Shown here: one piece after another, positions 11,932-23,203 of the stretch
How positions within the stretch are numbered: the stretch's first letter is position 1
Layout of the letters: each line of letters opens with the position of its first letter
Translations under genes and position numbers: made by a program
The notes under the pieces: model-generated
Seen by the model: the letters and a program-made list of their open reading frames with translations, nothing else
The model's database searches: none
What the model was told of the DNA's origin: nothing
Assembly (NCBI RefSeq): GCF_963678975.1
Contig: NC_089281.1
Coordinates: forward strand, 23,292,765-23,356,764
Direction of reading: 5' to 3'
Source of the DNA: Dysidea avara
Taxonomy: Eukaryota; Porifera; Demospongiae; Dictyoceratida; Dysideidae
Length of the DNA stretch: 64,000 nucleotides

Positions 11932-12961
11932 CAGGGGCGGATCTAGGATTTATAAAAGGGGAGGGCTAACTCAAGGTACTAATCTCTTGGGTGGAGGTGT
12001 GCCTAGCATGCTGGAACTAGGGGGTCTGGGGGCATGCCCCCCCCAGGAAATTTTTGAAAAATAGATGCTAAAATACTGCAATTTGGAGAGATTTCCACAT
12101 AAAATTCATATTTCTGCCTGTAGATATTTTATATACTGCCTTTAGATATATATGGCTCTCTACAGCATTTGCTAATGGAAAGGTTTGGGTAGGTTCAGAC
12201 AACCAAGCACATGATGCACCCTCTCACAATTGCACGCATGATAGAATAATAATGTTGCAACTGGAAAATTTTGAAATTTGAATGATACAAGATTGAATCT
12301 GAGAACATTTTCAATGGAAATTGTGTACCTGAATTAAGTATACCGGTAGCGGTAATAACTACACAAGTAGATGAATCAAGCCTTTTAAACAGACCAATGC
12401 ACTTCATTGTATGTATAGGCACAGGCAGATTTGGAAAAATTCCATAATAAAACCAACTTTTATGCTTACACTGAATGTTCTATTAGAGTAGTTAGGTGAC
12501 TGTTCTATTAGAGTATCTCGATCTTGTACACCTCCAATGCTGATCCGAGACCTTGTTGCATAACCTTCAGCATAAATGCCTTGGAAAGATGTTTATAAGG
12601 TGGGTTTATGAGTATTTGTATTATTAATGATCAGCGGCGGAGCAAGTAGTTGATATGAGGGGGGGCTGGGCTGACCCAGACTTATTTCTATAGTTTGGTA
12701 AGGTGAGACCAAAAAAAAAAAAAAAGGTCACAACCAACTGACAAGAGCTTTCCACCTCACCAGCTATTAGCTGATAAACTACATAAACATCCTTACATAG
12801 CTCGCTACACACTGACTACTTTATTAGAGTGACTGCTCTATTAGAGTATCTCGATCTTTATCACGGTTTTCAGCCCCACTCCAAGAAAGATAATTTCGGT
12901 GTGATATCATTCTGAGGGGGGGCTTCAGCCCCCTAGCCCCCCCCCCTTTCCGCCGCCTATG
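11932..12961. mobile_element. hAT-type composite insertion
   Basis: The left end is CAGGGGCGGATCTAGG, the right end CCGCCGCCTATG; an 8-bp target duplication ACCATACC flanks the whole (11924-11931, 12962-12969). The last 330 bp (12632-12961) is a complete second copy of the 3205-3553 MITE in opposite orientation. The outer unit therefore uses the left end of one element and the right end of the other. Confidence 0.7.
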
Positions 12962-12976
12962 ACCATACCCCATACC

Positions 12977-13521
12977 TAGTCTCGCGTGCCAGACGGTTTG
13001 TGTGGGGGCGGCAAATAAACCGTCTGGTCACTGTTGCACACTTTCCGTGAACTCACTGGAATGCAATTAGATTACATCACGGTATTGTTTTGCGCCAAGG
13101 ATGATGTAATAATCGTTCCAACCACTTCTGTGAGCAGACTAAGACGATAATTGTACTGGTATTGTCCTGGTGACGTATTCGAAACATTGCTGAACGTCTT
13201 CCTCTACAATTCCGCCGTTTCACAAATCCGTAGTGAACCATAATCGTTCTTATACCAACGCTTTTAAGAGCCCTGTACTAGAGAAACAAAGATCCTAAAC
13301 CCATGGCGTTGTTAAACTTTCGAAAAAGTAATCTGTGTAGCCGAGATTCAGTTCTTTATTACACTAAGAATTTGAATTATTAGTGTTTGTTTCGTCAGAG
13401 AGTCCGCGAAGCGATCTGATTGGCTCTGCCAACATTCCGGCAGTGGTCCCGGAATGTGTGCAACAGTGACCCGACGGTTTATTTGCCGCCCCCCACACAA
13501 ACCGTCTGGCACGCGAGACTA
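12977..13521. mobile_element. MULE-type MITE, TAGTCTCGCG ends
   Basis: Inverted ends of about 65 bp beginning TAGTCTCGCGTGCCAGACGG; perfect 9-bp target duplication CCCCATACC (12968-12976, 13522-13530), the length typical of Mutator-like transposition. Confidence 0.88.
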
Positions 13522-14019
13522 CCCCATACCATCCTGCGAATTAAACAGCCACCCTTGTTCCGTTTAGCTCTCCGTCGTTTTCTTTTTTGAATCTTCTCTA
13601 TACTTAGCTAATGTTCTTGTTTTGTTGATATTTATTTTTGTTCTTGTAGTAGTTATTTTGTTTTTCAGGTGTATTTGCTTATGTCATTGTTTTTGTAATT
13701 TCTGGTGTGTATGTGTGGGAAGTACGCCTACAGGCTTGTCCTTTTGTACAACCGACAAAATTGATAATTATACAACCAAGTAGTAAAGATAATACGAAAT
13801 GCGGTTAAAATTACGTCATAAATAAATAATTAATAAATAAATAGTAAATAATGTTCTCGAAAATTACGAGGTCTAGAGACATGAACTAACCGGGGATAGA
13901 TTCGCCTGTGAATGAAGGCACAAACGTATAATCGTCGCTCCTGTTCGTGCTGATGACTTGACCATACGTGTAATTCTATATAATGCCCAGTACCACACCC
14001 TTGCTTAATTATTTACAGA

Positions 14020-14098
14020 TTGCGCGAAGGAGAAGATTAGCGATGCCCGTGCAGGAGAGCTACAGGGCACTTTACGTGTAAACAAGAAGATAACAAGT
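14020..14098 (+). other. Exon-like segment, isolated
   Basis: A polypyrimidine-poor but usable acceptor (TTATTTACAG) is followed by an open frame reading CAKEKISDARAGELQGTLRV and then NKKIT, ending at a consensus donor AACAA|GTAAGT. The peptide has a faint likeness to the ribonuclease II/DIS3-like region that precedes the catalytic domain (xGxLQGTLRVN), but no further convincing exons lie nearby. A second acceptor-like CAG at about 14256 opens a short frame only. Confidence 0.2.
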
Positions 14099-14759
14099 AA
14101 GTTTTTATGTTTGTAACATCTCAAGTCTCCATGCCAGCTGCCAGTGGATTCATTCACGTAAATAAACAACACAAGAAAACATTAAAACATAGCTATGCCA
14201 TGCTCTTTACTATAGTTACATATAAAATACAAGTATACAATTTTGTCTTGTGCAGCTGGCATGGCGAACTTCCTTTGTGTTGGTGTCAGGCACTGGCAAT
14301 TCAATACGTGCTTGATCTTTTTTGCCTTCACCTGGCGTAGCTACTAGGCTCTGCCGGGCTGGCTTGGCTGGCTTGGCTGGCTTCCTTTATCAGTCTGGTT
14401 CATCTGGCTTGCATACTCCTACAGTATTGTGTAGCTATCTCCTGCAAGTTGTGTATGCATAATTATAGTGTGTCACCCATCACCGTGCCATTGCTACACC
14501 ACTGATGAACCCTATGTAGCTCTAGTTGATGTTGATATACTGTGCTCTATATTGGCTAATAATTTTTATCTGGTGATGTTGCCTATAATGTATTGCTGCA
14601 TACAATACTGCAATAATGTATAGTTCTCTCCTGTATGTTTTGTATACATATACTTTGTACACATCACTGTGCCATTACCACACCAATGATGTACTGGCAC
14701 TTAGCTACTGGTGGCCTTTAGTTACGATGCCACTATTGTGTTATATCTGTCACTATACT

Positions 14760-14886
14760 GTGACATATTGAGATGATTTGGGAATCGTGCCTTCGCCACC
14801 TAATAGCCTCACCGGGGGGCTGTCACATTGGTGTATGTACTTGGTTGTATGCGACGCGGTCCTAGTAATAATAATAATAATAATAG
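14760..14886 (+). repeat. Probable LINE 3' tail ending in (AAT)n
   Basis: A GC-richer stretch (TGCCTTCGCCACC, CACCGGGGGGCTG, GCGACGCGG) ends in an (AAT)n run at 14865-14886, the layout of a non-LTR element 3' end. No ORF remains. Confidence 0.45.
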
Positions 14887-15179
14887 CTAAACTTTTGTGC
14901 TCGTTGCCTAGGTACTTTACTAGCATTTCGCTTATTGAAGATTGAATTATAATCAGCTTTTTCTCAACTTTCTGGCCTTGTTCGATTCTCCTCTTGCATT
15001 TAAGTAGCTATATTACAATTCTGAAACATCCACTGTTGCCCTTGACACCCTGAACATCATATATTTAATTTAGCAGCTAGATCTAGGAAGCACAAAAACA
15101 TGAGTATAGTACTTACAGTTACTTGCAAAATTTGACAATTGACAAATCTGTTGTGCTCACTGATGGAATGCAATACCAT

Positions 15180-15422
15180 CTGACTTCCATCCTGCCATCC
15201 AAAAGACCTCCATCACTCATGACCAGCAATTCCACCATGGTTAACATGCATATTTATTTAATAATTTGTAACATTTAGTTTGTGTTTGTTGTCTGTTTTG
15301 TACTTGAATTTTTGGATTTGTATTGTGTTCAGTTGTTCTTGCTTGTACATTTTTGTACTGTGTATTTTTTAGTGTTACTGTTTGGTAGCACTCCTGCAAG
15401 AGTTAAAACAATAAATCAAATC
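15180..15422 (+). repeat. Probable LINE 3' end
   Basis: AT-rich 3' region ending GCACTCCTGCAAGAG then AATAAATCAAATCAAAT, a common non-LTR retrotransposon terminus. No coding sequence is left. Confidence 0.45.
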
Positions 15423-15989
15423 AAATGCTAACTATTATGAAACAGTGGTCGGTATTGTATTTCTATTCATTTAATAATGACTTCAGTGTTCACTGACAGG
15501 TTAAAACTAGGTGGGTATGCCAAAAATACATGGGCCACCAGGCATAACTAGCTAGTTAAATAGCCATATCTACCCTGTATATTATATAGCACCATGCAGC
15601 TGATGATGATTTGTCCCAAACAATCGCAATTCACAAGATACATGTCTATGGTTCGTTCTTGCTTAAATGAAGTGAGTCGGAGTCAATAACTTGTGGAAAA
15701 AGGTCATTCCGTTCTATTGGGATATTATATATTAGAAGGGAATGCACACTTACTCACCCTTCTAATATCGATGCCCATTAAACATCTCAAATAGTTTTAT
15801 GACATCTAAATATGCTCAGTGTCAATATGGAAACTTAATGCCTTGGTATGGTTTCCTGGCATGAAGACAACCATTTCTTCAGTGCTGGTTACTTTAATAA
15901 CTCTTTAAAAACAAAATCTACAACCAAAGCTACAAACTTAAGCTAGCTATAACTGAACTACAGTGCAGTATACACCAACTTACTACTTG

Positions 15990-16345
15990 TAACTACTAGC
16001 TACTTATAAAACCCACTTTACCACCTGAACAATAATAAAAGGAATGGTAAAGTGCAGATGGTTGGAACCACAAAAGACATGAGTTTGTTGTTGTAACATA
16101 AAAATAATGGTGGTCATATGTACACTGCTTGGCTTGGCGGCCTCTAGTCTTGTGACTATGGTCAGGCAAGCAAATCAAAATACGGGTTCGACTATTTTTT
16201 GAAAATTCTATATCTGTTTGATTTTAACACTGTATTAATTTTGATGTTGAGACAATGTAATTTTCATCACGTATACATTTCTAATAATTATATTAAACGT
16301 GGCATTTTAGTAGCACCCATCACTTTAGGGGAGACCCCTAGACAG
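15990..16345. repeat. Dispersed repeat, copy 1
   Basis: ATGAGTTTGTTGTTGTAACA, GGCGGCCTCTAGTCTTGTGA and GTCAGGCAAGCAAATC recur at 38640-39115 and, inverted, at 43512-43860. ORFs across it do not stay in the same frame between copies, so it is treated as non-coding. Confidence 0.7.
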
Positions 16346-16359
16346 TACTACTGAATTGT

Positions 16360-17547
16360 TTGAAATGTTAGAGTTTTCAACGATGCAATAAAGATTCAAG
16401 TTTGTCAATTTGTTCTGACACTTAAACTTTTTTATCATAATTATATAAGCCATGTGTATAAGCCTCAGTCAGTCTTACTATATACTATGTACACAAATGC
16501 TAGTAAAGTACAATAAGTTTACACAGCTACATGACTGACACGGTGAGGAGCTAGATAGCAAGCACAAAAGTTTTGGCCAGTTGATGCCCTCATTTGGCCA
16601 CCGCTATAGCTAACAATGAAATGATACCTGATCATGAGAAACCAGTTCAAAAAATAAGCATGCATAAATTATACTTAAATGCTAATGCCTCAACGTAATT
16701 ATATCAGGTCCAATAGTACTGCAAATGAGTAAATTTCAAGCCCCATAATATTTAAGGTATTGCATAAATAAGCTATAGTAGTGACATTCACTGTAGCAGA
16801 GGCTCCTATATATGCAGTGGAGCAAGACCATTAGATGCTGTGTAGTATATACTTGCAACTGCACAGTATTTATGTACAGTATAAAAGGTCATTGTGAATT
16901 AAACTAGTAATAAAGTGACACTGCAACAGTGAAGAGTCTGTCACTCCTGTTAGCAGGAGTTTGGATCGAATGTCAATGTTGTGTGTGGGCTGTAAAACAG
17001 GGGTGCACTATCCAACAGTTGGTTCAGCCTGGCTGTATACTTTCTTTGTACTATTTGCAACAAAGTGCTAAGTACTATTTCTCTATCAGCAACTACACTG
17101 CGCAAAGCATGGCAAAGCAGTACTGCAGAATTATTGAAACTATAATGGGCTGTATTCAATTCTGTAGCATGCATAATTCTCTGAGTATACAATCATTCAT
17201 TGTGATGGATAACAACTATTGTCTGTGCTACATAGTTTGCTGTGTATAGGTGATTTACAGACAAACTGACTATAGCAGATGACATACTGCTGACTGAATG
17301 ACCAACCAACTGATAGACTGACCAAATGGCTGGGAATACAAATAGATTACTATAATACTGATTTGTATCTTGTATGTTTACTCCATATGGTATACCTATA
17401 TGGTAGACATGACTGACGATGCCTTAATTTGATGATTTCAAATATTAAGAAAGTTAGAACATGATAAAGATATACAGGAGCTAGCAGCCAAAATACACAG
17501 TTATACCTTACAGATACATGAAGTCTACTAAACAACAGTGATATAAG
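16360..17547. other. 3' flank of the 21-exon gene
   Basis: AT-rich sequence after the stop at 17548. No AATAAA is obvious on the minus strand within about 200 nt. A 106-codon plus-strand ORF at 16929-17249 has no domain I recognise. Confidence 0.4.
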
Positions 17548-20500
17548 TTAGAATTCCCAATAATGCATTGCCACACTTGAAGTAATTAACTCAGTTTCTA
17601 TATCTTCAGTAACAATGCCTTGCTGAGATTCAATTCTGTATGAAATAAAGTTACAAATGATGCACACCTCAATATAACTCTTACACATTATGCTGCAAAT
17701 ATAAAATAATGCATTCAAAACGAACATCACTAGAGCCATTTCTTGATTAGTGGCAACGACCTTTAACACTACATGCTGTTTTCAATGCTGACAATTTTGT
17801 ACCCTAGATATTTGGATACTTTGATCACAATAAACTAAAAGAGTTGATTGCACATCTTGAGTTTTACGTCTACACAATTCCAAGGAGTTTGGCCTTGTGC
17901 ATAAGTATGATACAGTGAAACCTCTGGACACTTTTTGGGAACAGTTGATTTTGATGAAATTTTACTGTTATAAGGATGGAGGGTCCGTTAAGAGAGATCA
18001 TCTGCATTTAAATAATTTCAACATCAAATATATATGTCATAACGTTGGAGGTTAGGTATGCTTACAACTAACCTTTTAGCCACTATGGTCTTAATTGTTG
18101 CCAAAACTTTCACTGTGACCACCACCAACATCAGCACAAATGGTAAGTAATAAAATGGTATTATCAAGATGATATGGTCACTGATCTTTTGAACTACTCC
18201 ACAGCCATCAATAAAATGAGTTGTGAGATCTTGTTGATTTGTAAATATTCCATCCTATCATATAACTATGTAACACATGGCAGTATACAATTGCAACACA
18301 TGTTAAAGCATTCTCCTACTGCATACAGCACATGACAATATTATTGAACTATTTTGTTACATAAATGGTGGTATTTTACTAATGTAACATGCAGGTACTT
18401 AGTTTGACCAATTGGGTAATCAGCACTCCTACGATAACAACACAAATAATTGTAATTCAGTATTCAGAATCTGTCTAAGCTGAGAGTTTCAACAAACTTA
18501 AAATGCAAATAAATACATGTAAACAAAACCTCAAAACTTTCAGTTGAAGCAACCATCAGCTGCAGCAATAAAGTGACCAGTACCACACACTCCAATACGT
18601 TGATGTATAGCTTGCAATAAGGCCTCATGTATGCAAACATTGCAGCTAGCAACATCACAGGTAGTAGCACTATAGTCTAAACATTATCACATTATTACAA
18701 TATAGTCAAGGTGTATAGATACTCACCAGGTTACCAGGTAGTGCAGTAATTAGAATAATGAACACACATCTCCTTATTAGCTCTAACGGAGCCCACCATT
18801 TGTACTGGTTAGTGTATGGCTCATGTAACAGTTTAGCCATAGAAAAGGCCCAGTATCTCTATTGGTAGGGACAAAATGATGACATGCAATGCAAACAACA
18901 GTTGAAATAAAGTAGAATAACTGACTATTAACTAAAACATTTGACTGCTCACTCACTAGTGCATGTAGCTAGAAAAGTAAAACTGTTGATCTTTTTTTTA
19001 AAAGAGCAGCTTATCCTGTGTTGATTCACTGCATATTTTTATTAAACAATTAGTGGTCACACAGTTAGTTATAGTTAAAGCACTGCGTATAGCAATGTGC
19101 AATATGCCTGAAAGAGTGTATCTGTATCTAACAGCTGTGTAGTCACCAATATGATACGATGTACAATATGGTACATTTTTATAGAAGTGCCCTAAGTGCT
19201 ATTAAACGTGTGGGCTGCTAATAATTTTTCTAGTACCAACTATTACTCTATTCATGCCCATTGCACTGTTACATAACAAGTCTTAAAAGAGTTCAGGGAA
19301 ATAGTAAGCAACCCAGCTACACAGAACTTCATATTAAATTTAATTAATGCGTGAGCGGCCAATAATTTTTCATTGTTTAGTATCAGCTATTACTCCATTG
19401 CACTGGTAAATAACAAGTTTAAAGAGTGAGGAAACTGGTAAACAACTACGCCACACTGTTAAATTGCACAAAACCAGACAAAGTACAATATGTAATATAT
19501 GCACAAATCATTAACAATGTACTTGTACTACACTACCCTTGGAATAAGTAATAAGCTACTTGTTATGCACAACTCACAAGGAAATGTATATACTCTATAT
19601 ATGTGTATACAAAGTAGTAAAAATGCATTTACAAATAAACTAAATATCATATTTACTTTAATTTTCTTCATCACTACAGCCACCAAAAATATAGTTGACA
19701 TCATATAAAACATCAGTGTCAGAATAGCCACAATTGCAAGTGGTAAATGACCTCCTACAAAGCATTCCACTGTGCCATCTATAAACCATCTCTAAACACA
19801 ATACAGTAAAATATAATCATGTATAATTAAGATTGTAATGTCAATGTGAAGAATACCAACATCAAAACATTTACTTTCAACAGTTGCTTCTGCTCCTATT
19901 TAGATATACTACCTTATATTTATTTGAGTGTACATAGAATAAATACTTGCATCATTTTGCAAAGTTATAATAATGGTTGCAGTTTGATAAAACCAAACAT
20001 GCATGTTAAAGTCAGTAAGCAAATATTTCAAAATAGTTGAGATCAAATAATTATAGGCTTGCGCTTTATGTACAGTGAAACTGTCACAAGCAATAGTTAA
20101 GCACTTAACTCAAATGTTAACTAAATTACATACAATCATATAGCTACACACATGCATTGCTACTATGCCATACAATCAAAGAAATTCACATGGATGAACA
20201 TACTAATTTCTTATTCCCACTATCATCACTGAGACTTGGACAGTTCAATATTGAAAATGAAGTGTTCAATACACTTGTGCTCAGTAGTACTGTCAGTACC
20301 CATAGTCCACTCCATGACAATTTCATATTCTTACCAAGCTTAAGTTTTCTATGGAAACATACAATACACTGTACCATAATATAAAGCACATACATATACC
20401 AGTGTGCAAAAACACATCAAACCTCACAGCAAACTAACGTTAGTGTGTGGCTTCTGGTTTTATACAAAGTGCAGCATCCAAAACTATGTATAAACTATAT

Positions 20501-23203
20501 GCATTTTGTTACTTGTTAAGAACCTTCAATATAATAATATATACCATGGCCAGTGATCTAACAATTAATTAACAAAGTCTTTGTAAAAGAATGACTTGGT
20601 CTTTGACTTTAGCTTTGTTTTGAATCAAACATTTAATACTTAGTCACTGGCAAAATTCCTAACTTGATTAAATAAATAACTATTTTTACCATGCAACTCT
20701 TGAAGGAAAGAGACAGTATTATTTTTCAAACATCTGTGGTACAATCCAATTAATTTTGCATACTTTACTAATTTTTACAAGTACCTTATACGTAAGTAAG
20801 GTGTCCCGATTTCAGAGGTCTAAGAGCATACAAATGGGTCCATGAAACAAAATTAATATTAAGTGTGTCTACATTTCCAGTATGTTGATCTTATTAAGGA
20901 GTTCAACTGTAGTAGTGTTGCACCGATATCCAAATTAGCCGATTATTCCGATAACCGATATTAAGCAACAGAATTAGCCGATACCGATAACCGATCCGAT
21001 ATACACTAATAACACTAACACTCATCCTCATCATTATTAAATGGCTCATATTAGTGACATAACCATTGATATACAGCTCATTCTAGGCTAAAATGTAAAG
21101 TTAGATGTATACCACAAGTAAAAGTTACTCATGGTAAACAGGTTTTAAGTACATTTTACTACTGCTATACAGCTGAGACAAGTGGCTGGTACTACATAGA
21201 AACCTAAAAACCTCAGTTTATTGTTGGGCATGGCTTGTAGTCACCGCTAAACCATTAACACATAACTTGATTAAAATGCCAAATAACTTATGTCTAGCCT
21301 CCCCCACATCATTATACTACACAGCGCAGTGGAGATTAACATCGGCCTTGATTTAATCAAAACCGATTAATCAGCTAGTAGCCAATATCGGCCAATACCG
21401 ATTATTGAACCGATTATTGGTGCAACACTAAACTGTAGTATTGCAACTTACTCATACACCATCAAAGAGGTGCACCAATATAAATATTGGTATTTTTTCA
21501 GTACCAATATCGCCATATTGGTATTATCAGATATCAAAAGAACAGTGACTTTTTAGAATACATTTCACCAAAGTATATATACCCAGTCTTACCCTTACTT
21601 ATATGCCTGACTTTGTAGCACTGTGATAAAGCATGAGCCTTACATAATTGCCAAGGGTTCAAGTCCTGAGTTTGGCCACTTTTTGCATAGACCTTTTCAT
21701 CACCACCATTTTCAAAAGTCTTTTATTCCTGCTTACAACCAAAAAAAGGTTTTGATAATTCCTGCTTACAACCAAAAAAAGGTTTTGATAACCACATATT
21801 TAGCTCTTTGACATTTATTGTAGTGTCCATACTGAAAACCATTTATGTTTGGATGTAACCCACTACATAATATCGGTATTGGTATCAGAATCAGTAACTC
21901 CCTGAGTCCATAGCCAATATAATTATCGATTATTGGAATATTAGAAAATTTCCAACTTGGTGCACCTCTAGACTTTTATGCTTTTAACATTAACACAGAT
22001 CATCTACAGTAGAGAGTCAATTATCTGAACCTCAGATAGCCTAACACTTGATTATCCAAACATTAAAATGACTGTTCTATTACAGTATTTTGTGTTTTAT
22101 TGAAATTATTGAACTATTGTTCATAATAAAGAATGAATCTTTGACTTTACGTACTTTTCAACTATACAAACACTCTTCAGTTCACATTTTAGTTTGGATA
22201 GTCACCTCTCCACTGTTACAGTAATTACAAGTCACGTAACCAACAAAAATACATTATTTTATAAATATGCATACTTGTTACCAGTGAATAGAACAAGTGA
22301 GATGATCAAAGTCAACAGTAACGGTATATATCTGAGATTGTATGAGACCAATGCAGTCATTCCAGGGTAGAGACAGAAATCATATGGGAAGTAGAGGCTG
22401 GCAGCACTGCTGATGTAGTGTAGCTAACAAAGAATAATATAAAAGCAATACCACATAGCAGAAATTTTCAAGGGACAAAATTTTCACAAGTCATGACAGC
22501 TTCACAAACTATAATCATATGTTACATGTATCACCATCAACTGTTCCTGGGATTTTTGTGAAATAAAATGCAAACTTCACTTTTTACAGATTTCTACATA
22601 AACTTTGTCTCTCAAAGATTTCCAGGTATACGGTAACTCCAATCGAGTACAGAATAACATGGCATAACAAGCTACAGGGTGTTCACACCAGCTAAACAAT
22701 TGTGAAATAAAAACTGCAACAGAACTTAAAGCATGATAGTTATTTTTGATTACATATACAAAGCATCTTTATTGAACTTTTCGTTGGTTGTTGCTTAACC
22801 AAAACTATATGCATTAACTACTCATCTCTAGACCCTAAAAGGCTCAAGGACTTTAAGTTCTTAGCATATATTCTCAGTGTTAGTGTAAATTAAATCCTAT
22901 AAATATTAAGCATTAAGCACTAACAATCAATCCATTTACATAAAATATGCGTATAGCAAATATTTCATGCACACATACTGTATGTATGTGTGTGTACATA
23001 CATAAGGCTGGACAGCAGCAAATGTAACTGGAAAGTATTGTGCAATGTATGGTGCAATCTGAAATTAAAAGTACATGCAGTAAAATATCATATCAGTACA
23101 ATTTGCAGTATTACCTGGAGGTAGAACAAGAAAGGATATAGCCATGATCTTATCTTCATGGAAAACACAAGAATTATGGTTATCGTTATGATATCAATTA
23201 CAA
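17548..23203 (-). CDS. Exons 13-21: multi-span membrane domain and C-terminal tail
   Basis: Exon 13 codes VIDIITITIILVFSMKIRSW; exon 14 IAPYIAQYFPVTF; exon 15 SLYFPYDFCLYPGMTAL followed by a span; exon 16 a span ending SFSILNCPSL; exon 17 GTVECFVGGHLPLAIVAIL plus a span; exon 18 KWWAPLELIRRCVFIILI; exon 19 AYMRPYCKLYINVLE with two spans; exon 20 a long hydrophobic segment; exon 21 a short cytoplasmic tail ending AMHYWEF and TAA. Three introns here are only 49, 56 and 50 nt. Exon 15 is phase-compatible with exon 16 only if the donor AA|GTATGC is used instead of the nearer G|GTAACA. The exon 19 donor (GAG|GTTTTG) and exon 20 acceptor are weak. Confidence 0.8.

Larger units (their letters stand above)
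11640..13745 (+). pseudogene. LINE remnant split by later transposon insertions
   Basis: The left part (11640-11931) holds the reverse transcriptase FADD box (KLFADDVTIYKEISSPDDV) followed, after an internal deletion, by a C-terminal SFFGTAHFCGIPY segment. The right part (about 13530-13745) continues with a 3' region ending in a Cys-Gly-Lys segment near 13730. They are separated by a hAT-type insertion (11932-12961, target duplication ACCATACC) and a MULE-type MITE (12977-13521, target duplication CCCCATACC). Removing both joins the two parts in a plausible order. Confidence 0.6.

Noticed and set aside
16929..17249. 106-codon plus-strand ORF as a gene
   Set aside because: No domain, no splice context, and an open frame also exists on the opposite strand; nothing distinguishes it from chance.
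17918..18000. pogo-like MITE
   Set aside because: Only one terminus (CAGTGAAACCTCTGGACAC) is recognisable and no matching inverted end was found.
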